Positions 39,075-48,109 of a stretch of DNA of 64,000 bases are shown here, piece by piece (the stretch's first letter is position 1; each line of letters opens with the position of its first letter). The stretch spans positions 1 through 64,000 of the forward strand of contig QCCL01000006.1 of assembly GCA_003281255.1 (NCBI GenBank). The letters run 5' to 3'. A model generated the notes under the pieces. That model was given only the letters and a program-made list of their open reading frames with translations, did not search any database and was not told the origin of the DNA. Both the position numbers and the translations under genes were made by a program. The DNA is from Prochlorococcus sp. AG-347-L02. GTDB taxonomy: Bacteria > Cyanobacteriota > Cyanobacteriia > PCC-6307 > Cyanobiaceae.

Positions 39075-40240
39075 ATGAGCAGAAGGGAGTATTTAAAAAT
39101 CTTTATAAAAACTTGATGACCCCTATACTAAAAAATGATTCTGGAATAGATGCAGAATATTTAACTAATTTATCTCTTAGCCTTCTATCATTTAGTTCAA
39201 GAAAATATAATTGGCCTGTAGTTTCATCAATCCTTAAAAATCTAAATGAAGAATTTTCTGTAATTGATAAAAGGTTAAGTCAGAACATATGTGGAATAAA
39301 TTTTTGTAATCCAATTGGTTTAGCTGCGGGTTTTGACAAAAATGGAAATGCTGCAAATATATGGAAAGATTTTGGTTTTGGATTTGCAGAACTTGGAACA
39401 GTGACTAAATTTGCTCAAAATGGTAATCCAAAACCAAGGTTATTTAGATTAGCTGAAGAAGAAGCAGCATTAAATAGTATGGGTTTCAATAATAATGGCG
39501 CAGAAAATCTGGTTAAAAATTTTCTTGAACAGGGTATTGACTTCAAAAAAAACAGGCAGAATATTTGTTTAGGGATAAATTTCGGTAAGTCTAAAATTAC
39601 AAGTTTATCTCAAGCAAAAGATGATTATTTAACTTCTCTAAAATTATTAATTCCATATTGTGATTACGCAGCGATAAACGTAAGTTCTCCAAATACTGAA
39701 GGACTAAGAAAGTTGCAAGATCCAATACTTCTAAAAGAACTCCTTAGAGAAATTAAAACCTTACCTAATTGTCCACCATTATTTGTAAAAATTGCGCCAG
39801 ATTTATACCTTAAAGATATTGAAGATATTTGCCAGTTAATAATCGAGGAAAATATCGATGGGATAATTGCTACTAATACCAGTATGGATAGATTAGGTCT
39901 TGAAAATAGAAAGATAAGGCAAACAGGATTATTACTTTCTGAAGAAAATGGAGGATTAAGCGGAAAGCCTTTACAAAAAAAAGCAAATCAAATAATAAAA
40001 CATATTCATAATATTGATAAAAAAATTATTTTAATTGGCGTTGGAGGTATCGATAGTCCTGAATCTGCTTGGGAAAGAATTTGTTCTGGAGCATCATTAA
40101 TACAACTTTATACGGGTTGGATATATAAGGGGCCACAATTAGTCCCCAATATACTTGAAGGTATCTTAAAGCAACTCAATATCCATCAATTGTCGAATAT
40201 TAAAGAGGCCATTGGCTCAGATTTAAAATGGGTTAAATAA
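39071..40240 (+). CDS. pyrD: Dihydroorotate dehydrogenase, class 2 (quinone-linked)
   Basis: Oxidises dihydroorotate to orotate in pyrimidine synthesis, passing electrons to membrane quinone. 389 residues, with an N-terminal amphipathic helix region typical of class 2 enzymes. The FMN-binding [13 protein letters not shown], the catalytic serine region [14 protein letters not shown], and the C-terminal [16 protein letters not shown] with AGASLIQ-like phosphate binding ([11 protein letters not shown]) are visible. ATG overlaps the rnhA stop. Confidence 0.96.
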   Translation: MNEQKGVFKNLYKNLMTPILKNDSGIDAEYLTNLSLSLLSFSSRKYNWPVVSSILKNLNEEFSVIDKRLSQNICGINFCNPIGLAAGFDKNGNAANIWKDFGFGFAELGTVTKFAQNGNPKPRLFRLAEEEAALNSMGFNNNGAENLVKNFLEQGIDFKKNRQNICLGINFGKSKITSLSQAKDDYLTSLKLLIPYCDYAAINVSSPNTEGLRKLQDPILLKELLREIKTLPNCPPLFVKIAPDLYLKDIEDICQLIIEENIDGIIATNTSMDRLGLENRKIRQTGLLLSEENGGLSGKPLQKKANQIIKHIHNIDKKIILIGVGGIDSPESAWERICSGASLIQLYTGWIYKGPQLVPNILEGILKQLNIHQLSNIKEAIGSDLKWVK

Positions 40241-40257
40241 AAATTAGAAAATGAATA

Positions 40258-41382
40258 ATGAACAAATCGGAAACTAATGATTACTCAACATTAGCCATGC
40301 AAATATCAAACTTAAAGCATGGAGGTAATGTATATGCAAATGCAAAAAAATTAAATTTATTACCCTCTGAAATCATTGACGCAAGTGCTTCGTTAGTACC
40401 CTTTGATCCACCTCAAATACTAATAGATTCATTAAATGCGGGAATTAAGAATCTTGGATTTAGATATTACCCAGAGAGAAACTTGAGTGATCTGAAAGAA
40501 ATAATCGGTAAATTTCACGGGATAAATCCAGATAATATATTGCCTGGAAATGGAGCTTCTGAACTAATAACCTGGGCAGGTTATGAAGCATCCAAATTTG
40601 GAATAAGTTGTATTCCTTCTCCATCATTTGTTGATTATGAAAGATCTTTAAATTTTTGGAATAGCAATTTTATACATTGCGAATTACCAAAAAACTGGAA
40701 TGATACTTTTCCTCAATCATTTCCGCTGCATCCAAAAGGTGATGTTATTTGGATAACAAATCCACATAACCCTACCGGCCAATTATGGGAAAAGAATTCA
40801 TTAGAGGAAGTTGTGAAAAAATATAAATTAGTTATCTGTGATGAAGCTTTCTTATCGATAACACCTAATGGAGACAAAGAATCTTTAATTCCATTAACCC
40901 AAAGATTTGATAATTTATTAGTCTTGAGAAGCTTGACCAAAATCTTCAATATTCCCGGTCTTAGATTAGGGTACGTTATTGGCTCATCGAAAAAACTTAA
41001 ACAATGGGAAATAAATAGAGATCCTTGGCCTTTAAATTCATTTGCTATTAAAGCAGGAATTGATCTACTAAGTAATAAGAAATTCTATGAACAATGGATA
41101 AAACAGATTCACAGCTGGATAAATAGTGAAAAAAAGAGAGTATTTGAAAAATTATCAAAAATAGATAACCTTAAGGTTCATAACTCTTCAACCAACTTTT
41201 TTTTAATAGAAAGTAAAACATCCTTGTCACCAAATATAAAATACTTAGAAAATAAGGGAATATTGCTTAGAGAATGTAATTCATTTAGATTTCTTGACGA
41301 AAAGTGGGCAAGAATAAGTTTGCAGAATAGAAAAAATAATACTCTTTTATGTAAAGAAATTCAGAATTCCTTTAAAAAATAA
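40258..41382 (+). CDS. PLP-dependent aminotransferase, CobC/CobD-like
   Basis: A 374-residue fold-type I aminotransferase. The N-terminal HGGNVYANAKKLNL and the IDASASLVPFDPP stretch are those of the threonine-phosphate decarboxylase (CobD/CobC) group, which makes the aminopropanol side arm of cobalamin; related proteins also resemble HisC. ITNPHNPTGQ and the PLP lysine in SLTKIFNIPGLRLGY are clear. It may serve B12 or be a related transaminase. It is 17 bases after pyrD. Its last 22 bases overlap the convergent murG. Confidence 0.8.
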   Translation: MNKSETNDYSTLAMQISNLKHGGNVYANAKKLNLLPSEIIDASASLVPFDPPQILIDSLNAGIKNLGFRYYPERNLSDLKEIIGKFHGINPDNILPGNGASELITWAGYEASKFGISCIPSPSFVDYERSLNFWNSNFIHCELPKNWNDTFPQSFPLHPKGDVIWITNPHNPTGQLWEKNSLEEVVKKYKLVICDEAFLSITPNGDKESLIPLTQRFDNLLVLRSLTKIFNIPGLRLGYVIGSSKKLKQWEINRDPWPLNSFAIKAGIDLLSNKKFYEQWIKQIHSWINSEKKRVFEKLSKIDNLKVHNSSTNFFLIESKTSLSPNIKYLENKGILLRECNSFRFLDEKWARISLQNRKNNTLLCKEIQNSFKK

Positions 41383-42452
41383 TTAATAAATTTTTTAATC
41401 TCATTTATTGATTTAATTTTATTATTATTTTCCATGTTCTTCTTCATGAGATTTAATATTTCATAATGATTTTTTCCCTTTTTTGATTTTATTTTAAAAA
41501 TTCTTTCTAGGGTTTCTTCAAAAACTTCTTTAGAAATTTTATTCTGATTGATTAAAACTGAGCCTCCACTTTCAGCAAGAATCATTGCATTTTTCTCCTG
41601 ATGATTATTTTTAGAATATGGATATGGAATTAAAATTGAAGGTTTTTCAGCCTCTATTAATTCATTAATTGTACCTGCACCAGATCTCGCTATTACAAGA
41701 TCACAGTTTTGAATTAAAGCTGCTATTTCATTAGTAAATTTCTTTTGAATATAATTTTTGGAGTTTTTTAAATGAAAAGGTTTTTGATTTGATTCGCCAA
41801 TTATATGAACTATCCGAAACTGTTTTTTTATTAAAACTTCTAAAGATTCATACAGAATTTGATTTATAGCTTTTGCTCCTTGACTTCCTCCCATAAAAAT
41901 CAAAAGAGGTCCATTTCCTTTTGGAACCCATTCTGGCAAAAAATTAAATTTATAGAATTGCTCTCTTAAAGGTGTTCCAGTGAAAATAGTTTTACAATTT
42001 TTTAAATAAGAATTTGTTTTCCTAAATCCTAAAAGAACATAGTTACATAAAAAACCAAAATATTTCGTTACCATTCCTGGAATTACATTTGATTCATGAA
42101 TAATAATAGGTATCCTGAGAAGTTTTGAAGCAACAATAGTAGGTGCTGATATATAACCGCCAGTCGTAAAAACTAAGTTAATTTTTTTTTCTTTTAAAAT
42201 CCTAATTATTTGGAAAGTTGACATTAAAATTTCTATATATTGATAAAACAAAAAAATATTTTTTCTGGGTGTCTTTATATTCAAAGTCCTCAAATTATAT
42301 TTTTTGGGAATAAAATTTGCATCAAGTCTTTGACTAATGCCCAACCAATGAATATTCCATTGATCTTCCACCTCTTTAGAAACTGCTAAGGCTGGGAAAA
42401 TATGCCCTCCTGTCCCACTGGCTGCGACTAATAAATTATTTTTTTTAGACAT
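41361..42452 (-). CDS. murG: UDP-N-acetylglucosamine transferase MurG
   Basis: Adds GlcNAc to lipid I to make lipid II of peptidoglycan. 363 residues with the glycine-rich N-terminal LLVAASGTGGHIFPALAV, the GGSQGAKAIN motif, and the C-terminal donor-binding region IARSGAGTINELIEAEKPSILIPYP. A tail rich in asparagine and lysine is typical of low-GC relatives. Its start lies 33 bases from the divergent secreted protein. Confidence 0.96.
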   Translation of the reverse strand: MSKKNNLLVAASGTGGHIFPALAVSKEVEDQWNIHWLGISQRLDANFIPKKYNLRTLNIKTPRKNIFLFYQYIEILMSTFQIIRILKEKKINLVFTTGGYISAPTIVASKLLRIPIIIHESNVIPGMVTKYFGFLCNYVLLGFRKTNSYLKNCKTIFTGTPLREQFYKFNFLPEWVPKGNGPLLIFMGGSQGAKAINQILYESLEVLIKKQFRIVHIIGESNQKPFHLKNSKNYIQKKFTNEIAALIQNCDLVIARSGAGTINELIEAEKPSILIPYPYSKNNHQEKNAMILAESGGSVLINQNKISKEVFEETLERIFKIKSKKGKNHYEILNLMKKNMENNNKIKSINEIKKFINYFLKEF

Positions 42453-42484
42453 AAAAACTTAAATTAGTAGAATAAAAATAACCA

Positions 42485-43219
42485 ATGATTAATATGTTTA
42501 ATTTAAACTTATTCAAAAATATAGGATTTCTTCTCTACTTATTTGTTTATCTTATTATTCCCTATTCAGCAATAACGAAAACTTTAAAAGTTGATTTTAT
42601 AAGAAATCTAGAAAACTCTTTAAATGCACGAGATTTAGAATTCATTAGAAAAAATTTTAGAAATGAAGAAAGCCAAAATATACCAAAACAATTTTCAAAG
42701 ATTAATAATGATTTCCCTAACAGCAAATGGAAGATCAAAAGATTAAAATCTAATATTCCAAATGAAGATATTTTGCGAATAAAAGTTTATGGGGAAAAAA
42801 TAGTTAATGGAGAAATATATATACTCGAATCCAATTTTGATTATTTAATTTCAATCGTAAATGGGAAAATAGATGAAGGGATTATCAAAAATTTATTCAC
42901 AACTATAAGAAACGATAATAAAAAGATAGATATTAGTTTTAAAATTCCTGATAGAGTTCTTACTGGTTCAAAATATGATATCGATATAATTTTAAATAAG
43001 CCTCTTGAAGAAGTGATTATTGCTGGAGCTATAAAACCTCATCAAGTTAACTCACTTTTTGAACAAGAAATATTATTGGAGCCATTAGCGTCTGGAGGGA
43101 TTTTTAAAATAACAAGAGCTCCTTCAAAACCAGGCATACAAATTTGGTCAGGAATCATAGCTCATCCTGAGGGAATGATTACTTTCACAAAGAGCATTGA
43201 TATTGTTGATGAGATATAA
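42485..43219 (+). CDS. Probable secreted protein of unknown function
   Basis: 244 residues. A hydrophobic N-terminal stretch (about residues 12-31, IGFLLYLFVYLIIPYSAIT) looks like an export signal or anchor; no clear cleavage site is certain. The rest is beta-rich, with repeated INGEIYILES-like strands and a C-terminal PSKPGIQIWSGIIAHPEGMITF. I do not recognise a named family. It is divergent from murG and ends 1 base from the convergent pgk gene. Confidence 0.8.
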   Translation: MINMFNLNLFKNIGFLLYLFVYLIIPYSAITKTLKVDFIRNLENSLNARDLEFIRKNFRNEESQNIPKQFSKINNDFPNSKWKIKRLKSNIPNEDILRIKVYGEKIVNGEIYILESNFDYLISIVNGKIDEGIIKNLFTTIRNDNKKIDISFKIPDRVLTGSKYDIDIILNKPLEEVIIAGAIKPHQVNSLFEQEILLEPLASGGIFKITRAPSKPGIQIWSGIIAHPEGMITFTKSIDIVDEI

Positions 43220-43220
43220 C

Positions 43221-44429
43221 CTAAGCTTCGTTTAAAGCTGCTACACCTGGTAAGGTTTTACCTTCTAAAAGTTCCAAACTTGCGCCACCTCCGGTAGATA
43301 TATGAGACATTTTCTCAGCTAATCCTGCTTTCTCTACTGCTGCGACTGAATCTCCACCACCAATTATTGTACAAACTTCAGAAAAAGCACTTAAGTCCGC
43401 AAGAGTCGTAGCTATTGCATTTGTACCTTCTGCAAATTTATCAAATTCAAAAACTCCCATTGGACCATTCCAAATAATTGTCTTACATTCTGCAAGGGCA
43501 TTCTGAAAAACTTTAATGGAATCTGGCCCAATATCGAGACCCATCCAATTCCCACTAATTGAATCAATTTGAGATATTTTACTATTGGCATCCGGAGAAA
43601 ATTCATCAGCCAAAACAACATCAGTGGGTAATAATAATTCTACTCCTTTTGCTTTTGCTTTTGCTTCTAAATCTTTAGCAAGCTTGAGTTTATCTTCTTC
43701 TACCAGGCTCTTTCCTACATCTAAACCTCTAGCTTTATAAAAAGTGAAAATCATACCTCCACCAATCATGATTTTGTCACACTTATCTAGTAAAGAATCA
43801 AGTACACCTATTTTGCTACTAACCTTTGATCCTCCAACTATTGCTGCCAATGGGCGCTTTGGTGAATCTATTGCTCCTTGTAAGTATTTCAATTCTTTTT
43901 CTAGAAGGAATCCAGCTACAGAGGGACTTAAATAATTAGTAACACCCTGCGTTGAAGCATGAGCTCTATGAGCAGCACCGAAAGCATCATTTACATACAT
44001 ATCAGCATGTGATGCTAATTTCTTAGCAAACTCCAGGTCGTTCTTTTCCTCTTCACCAAAAAAACGAACATTTTCAAGTAAAAGAACATCTCCATTAGAT
44101 AAGCTATTTGATTGTGCAACTGCTTCATCACCAATACAGCTGTTAGTAAGAGCAACATTTTTTCCCAACAATTCACATAATCTTGCTGCTACTGGAGTTA
44201 ATCTCATTTTTTCATTTACCTGACCCTTTGGTCTACCAAAATGAGCAGCTAAAATAACTTTTGCAGAATTATTAATAAGATATTCAATAGTTGGAATCGC
44301 TGCACGAATACGCGTGTCGTCAGTTATTTGACCATCTTCATTTAATGGGACATTAAAATCTACTCTTACAAGAACTTTTTTTCCTTCTAAATGTGTCTTA
44401 TCAAGACTGGAAAGAGATAATTTTGACAT
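43221..44429 (-). CDS. pgk: Phosphoglycerate kinase
   Basis: Transfers phosphate between ATP and 3-phosphoglycerate, in the Calvin cycle and glycolysis. From the ATG at 44429 ([11 protein letters not shown]) it has 402 residues; a TTG at 44435 would add two. The signature [12 protein letters not shown], the AAHFGRPKG loop, the LLENVRF motif, and the C-terminal [11 protein letters not shown] and [12 protein letters not shown] are all seen. A 7-bp inverted repeat (44452-44458 with 44472-44478) lies just upstream of its start. Confidence 0.97.
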   Translation of the reverse strand: MSKLSLSSLDKTHLEGKKVLVRVDFNVPLNEDGQITDDTRIRAAIPTIEYLINNSAKVILAAHFGRPKGQVNEKMRLTPVAARLCELLGKNVALTNSCIGDEAVAQSNSLSNGDVLLLENVRFFGEEEKNDLEFAKKLASHADMYVNDAFGAAHRAHASTQGVTNYLSPSVAGFLLEKELKYLQGAIDSPKRPLAAIVGGSKVSSKIGVLDSLLDKCDKIMIGGGMIFTFYKARGLDVGKSLVEEDKLKLAKDLEAKAKAKGVELLLPTDVVLADEFSPDANSKISQIDSISGNWMGLDIGPDSIKVFQNALAECKTIIWNGPMGVFEFDKFAEGTNAIATTLADLSAFSEVCTIIGGGDSVAAVEKAGLAEKMSHISTGGGASLELLEGKTLPGVAALNEA

Positions 44430-44451
44430 TAACAAGCTTAATTTTTAATTT

Positions 44452-44478
44452 TAAGACCCTAACGTTAATTTGGTCTTA
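44452..44478. promoter_or_regulatory. Inverted repeat just upstream of pgk
   Basis: TAAGACC and GGTCTTA flank a 13-base spacer containing AACGTT. It lies 23-49 bases before the pgk ATG and could be an operator or a 5' UTR hairpin. No other feature is clear in the 212-bp divergent gap between pgk and rbgA. Confidence 0.35.
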
Positions 44479-44641
44479 TTGGGTTAAAAAGTAGTTACTG
44501 TTACCTATGCCTTAATAAATTTTAAGAATTAACGATTATAAAAATTTTTTAGGCATTAAATTTATACTAAAATTTAGAAGTAAATACTTTTGAAACTTAT
44601 AAAAACTAAAAGGAATACAAAATTTTATTTGATTTATTGAA

Positions 44642-45514
44642 GTGGACATACCCAAAATTCAATGGTACCCAGGCCATATCGCAAAAGCAGAAAAGAAATT
44701 ATCTGAAGTTATCAATAAAGTAGATTTGGTTATAGAAGTTAGAGATGCACGAATTCCTTTGTCAACAGGACATCCACACTTAAATAAATGGATAAATAAT
44801 AAAAAACATATTCTTGTTATTAACAGATCAGACATGATCTCTCCTAATACAATCAATAGTTGGAACAAATGGTTTAATGCAAAAGATCAATATCCTCTTT
44901 GGTGTGATGCTAAAAGAGGAGTAGGTATTAAAGAAATTTGTAAGTCAGCCAAAGATTCTAGGTCGTCAATCGACGACAGAAGACTCTCTAGAGGAATGCG
45001 AATTAGGCCAATTAGAGCCCTTACACTTGGTTTCCCAAACGTAGGAAAGTCAGCATTAATTAATAGAATTGCAAAAAAAAGAGTTGTAGATAGCGCTAGG
45101 AAAGCAGGCGTGACTCGTAATTTAAGATGGATAAAATTAGAAAGTGGTATAGATCTGTTAGATGCTCCTGGTGTTATACCTCCAAATATAGAAGATCAAA
45201 AATCAGCACTTAATCTTGCACTGTGTGACGATATTGGTGAAGCTGCTTATGAAATAGAAAGTGTCGCAATTGGATTTATCAAAATTATATCCACTCTCAA
45301 CAAAGATAAGAATGCAAATATCTCAGTTAAACAAATATCTAATAGATATGGAGTTGATATTGCAAAAGGCTTTAAGAGTCCTTCTGCTTGGATCGACGAA
45401 GCAGCTTCCAAACATACCTCAGGTGATAAAAGGAGAATGTCTCATAAGTTATTGGAAGATTATAGAAATCAAATGCTGGGTAAAATTGCTTTAGAAGTCC
45501 CATTATGGAATTAA
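44642..45514 (+). CDS. rbgA: Ribosome biogenesis GTPase RbgA/YlqF
   Basis: A circularly permuted GTPase that helps late 50S assembly. The permuted order is seen: G4 NRSD (about residues 61-64) comes first, then the G1 P-loop GFPNVGKSALINR and G3 DAPGV. The N-terminus IQWYPGHIAKAEKKL is typical. GTG start, 290 residues. It overlaps the pseudouridine synthase start by 10 bases. Confidence 0.95.
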   Translation: MDIPKIQWYPGHIAKAEKKLSEVINKVDLVIEVRDARIPLSTGHPHLNKWINNKKHILVINRSDMISPNTINSWNKWFNAKDQYPLWCDAKRGVGIKEICKSAKDSRSSIDDRRLSRGMRIRPIRALTLGFPNVGKSALINRIAKKRVVDSARKAGVTRNLRWIKLESGIDLLDAPGVIPPNIEDQKSALNLALCDDIGEAAYEIESVAIGFIKIISTLNKDKNANISVKQISNRYGVDIAKGFKSPSAWIDEAASKHTSGDKRRMSHKLLEDYRNQMLGKIALEVPLWN

Positions 45515-46464
45515 ATAATCAAAATTCTTTCGGCATTGGAGAAGGTGAGCTTATAGAAATTATTTATGAACTGCCTCTTCCTATGAGGCTGGACAGATGG
45601 TTGGTAAGTAAAAGGCCAGAACAAAGTAGAGCAAGAATTCAACATTTTATAAATTCAGGTTTAGTACTTGTAAACTATAAAACCGCGAAAGCAAAGACCC
45701 CATTAAAAAATGGCGACAATGTTCAAATATGGATGCGTCCTCCAGAACCTCTTATTTATTTGAAACCTGAAAAAATGGATTTAAATATCCTTTTTGAAGA
45801 CGAGCACATCATAGTAATCAATAAACAATCAGGACTAATTGTTCATCCAGCCCCTGGACACAAATCAGGAACTTTAGTGAATGGATTACTTTTTCACTGT
45901 AAAGATCTTCCTGGAATTAATGGGAAACTAAGACCTGGGATTGTTCACAGATTAGATAAAGATACCTCCGGGTGTATGGTGGTTGCAAAAAGCCAAGAAG
46001 CATTAGTAAATCTCCAGAAACAAATTAAAGAAAAAATAGCATCACGCGAATATATTGCAGTAATTCATGGAGCACCTAATTCTGAAGAAGGCCAAATAGT
46101 GGGACACATTGGCAGAGATAAATTAAATAGATTGAAATATAAAGTAGTTGAAGAAACTTCAGGAAGGTATGCCTGTACCTATTGGAAATTAGAAGAAAGA
46201 TTTGGCAATTACTCATTAATGAGTTTCAAACTAGATACTGGGCGAACGCATCAAATAAGAGTTCATTGCGCTCACATTAATCATCCAATTGTGGGTGATC
46301 CGTTATATGGAAGATGTAAAAAACTACCATGTAAATTAGATGGCCAAGCTTTACACGCTATTAAACTTGGACTTATACATCCAATAAATGGTAAAGAAAT
46401 GATATTTGAATCAGAATTACCATTAGATTTTCAAAAATTACTAAATATTCTTAAAGTTAAATAA
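45505..46464 (+). CDS. RluA-family 23S rRNA pseudouridine synthase
   Basis: 319 residues with an N-terminal S4-like RNA-binding region (RLDRWLVSKRPEQSRARIQHFINSGLVLV) and the catalytic HRLDKDTSGCMVVAKS (aspartate in HRLD). The GRTHQIRVH and HPIVGDPLYG motifs confirm the RluA/RluD class, which makes pseudouridines in 23S rRNA. Which site it modifies is not clear. Its 3' end overlaps that of the convergent ABC gene by 8 bases. Confidence 0.93.
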   Translation: MELNNQNSFGIGEGELIEIIYELPLPMRLDRWLVSKRPEQSRARIQHFINSGLVLVNYKTAKAKTPLKNGDNVQIWMRPPEPLIYLKPEKMDLNILFEDEHIIVINKQSGLIVHPAPGHKSGTLVNGLLFHCKDLPGINGKLRPGIVHRLDKDTSGCMVVAKSQEALVNLQKQIKEKIASREYIAVIHGAPNSEEGQIVGHIGRDKLNRLKYKVVEETSGRYACTYWKLEERFGNYSLMSFKLDTGRTHQIRVHCAHINHPIVGDPLYGRCKKLPCKLDGQALHAIKLGLIHPINGKEMIFESELPLDFQKLLNILKVK

Positions 46465-48055
46465 GATTTAAAGAGGAATTTAGAAGCGATTTTGTGTACG
46501 TGTTTTGAGTTTGAGTGAATATTGTAGAACTTTCTCCCTCATCAACTATCTTTCCGTGATTCATAACTAGCAACCTATCACAAAATCCTTTAGCAATGCC
46601 TAAATCATGGGTAATAAAGATAATCGTTAAATTCATTTTTTCTTGCAAGACTCTAAGTAATTTAAGAATCTCTATTTTTACTGAAGCATCCAACATATTT
46701 ACGCTCTCATCGCAAATTAAAATTTTTGGTTTCAAAAATAGCGCTCTAGCTAATGAAATTCTTTGCAATTGACCACCAGATAATTGACTAGGATAAGAAT
46801 TAAAAAAATCATTATTTAAGGGAAGATTTAAATTTCTTAACATTAATTTTATTTCTTTTTCAATTTTTCTTTTATCTGAAATTTTTTGAATGAAAAATAT
46901 ATCTTCCAAAATATTTTTAATTGTCATTTTCGGATTCAAACTTGAAAAAGGATCTTGAAAAATAATTTGCACATTATTGTTCTTTTTAATAGATTTATTT
47001 TTTTTTGATGCATGATTTTTATCATAAATTTTGATTTCACCTCCTCTTACTTTAAGAAGTCCGATTAAAGCCCTACATAATGTAGTTTTACCGCTCCCTG
47101 AAGAACCAACTATTCCAAGAGTCTCATTCTCATATAACTTGAAACTAACTTCATTTAAAGCCTTATTCCATTTATTAATGAAAATTGAAGAATTTAATTT
47201 ATACCAATGTCTTAGGTTATTTACTTCTAGAACGACCTCATTTTGAGCATTATTTTTAGTATTTGGTTCTAATACTATTTTTGAAGCATTTACTAACTTT
47301 TTCCCGATATCTGATTTTGGTGATTGAAAAATATCTAATATATTCCCTTTTTCAACAATCGATCCCTTTTCAATTATAGCAACTTTTTTACACCACTTTG
47401 CTGCAAGATTTATATCGTGACTAATTAAAATTAAAGTAGTATCAAATTCATTACATAGATGAATTATTTCTTGCATAATTTCAAAACTTGTTTTGGTATC
47501 TAAGCTTGTTGTAGGTTCATCAGCTATTAATAATTTAGGTTTCAAAGCAAGTGCCATTGCTATAGAAACTCTTTGTCTCATTCCCCCGCTAAATTGATGT
47601 GGGAAAGAATCAAGTCTACTTTCTTCAATTCCTACTTTTTGAAAAACTTCTTTTACTAATTTTTTAATAAGTACAGATGATTTAGTTTGATCATGCGTTT
47701 TAAATAATTCATATAAATGATCCCCAACGCTCATTAGCGGATTAAGTTTTTTTATAGAGTCTTGGTAAATAAATCCAAAATTCTTTCTTCTAAATAATTG
47801 TCCATCTTTTTTATTTATTTTCCTAGGATCTACACTAGAAATGGATAAATACCCTTTAGAGGCAGCCTTTTCAGGCAATATATTTGCTAATGTTTTTGCA
47901 AAAGTGGTCTTTCCACATCCAGAAGGTCCTATTATTGCTAAATGATCTCCACTATCTATTTCCAAATTAAAATTTTTTATAATAGGTTGCTGTTTTAAAC
48001 CATATTTAACAGTAAGATTTTTAACTACAATAATTTTTTCTTTATTTATTTCCAT
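46457..48055 (-). CDS. Double-ATPase ABC transporter protein (oligopeptide/nickel type)
   Basis: 532 residues with two complete nucleotide-binding domains in one chain. Walker A motifs read GPSGCGKTT and GSSGSGKTT. ABC signatures are FSGGMRQR and LSGGQLQR. The Walker B ends are LIADEPTTSLD and LICDESVNMLD. This layout is that of Dpp/Opp/Nik and YejF-type importers for peptides or related substrates. The permeases and binding protein are not beside it, so the substrate is unknown. It diverges from the (p)ppGpp gene with a 54-base gap. Confidence 0.93.
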   Translation of the reverse strand: MEINKEKIIVVKNLTVKYGLKQQPIIKNFNLEIDSGDHLAIIGPSGCGKTTFAKTLANILPEKAASKGYLSISSVDPRKINKKDGQLFRRKNFGFIYQDSIKKLNPLMSVGDHLYELFKTHDQTKSSVLIKKLVKEVFQKVGIEESRLDSFPHQFSGGMRQRVSIAMALALKPKLLIADEPTTSLDTKTSFEIMQEIIHLCNEFDTTLILISHDINLAAKWCKKVAIIEKGSIVEKGNILDIFQSPKSDIGKKLVNASKIVLEPNTKNNAQNEVVLEVNNLRHWYKLNSSIFINKWNKALNEVSFKLYENETLGIVGSSGSGKTTLCRALIGLLKVRGGEIKIYDKNHASKKNKSIKKNNNVQIIFQDPFSSLNPKMTIKNILEDIFFIQKISDKRKIEKEIKLMLRNLNLPLNNDFFNSYPSQLSGGQLQRISLARALFLKPKILICDESVNMLDASVKIEILKLLRVLQEKMNLTIIFITHDLGIAKGFCDRLLVMNHGKIVDEGESSTIFTQTQNTYTKSLLNSSLNLI

Positions 48056-48109
48056 GATTTATAGCAAATTTTTGTATACCTAAATAAAATACATCTAAAG
48101 CAATATAAA

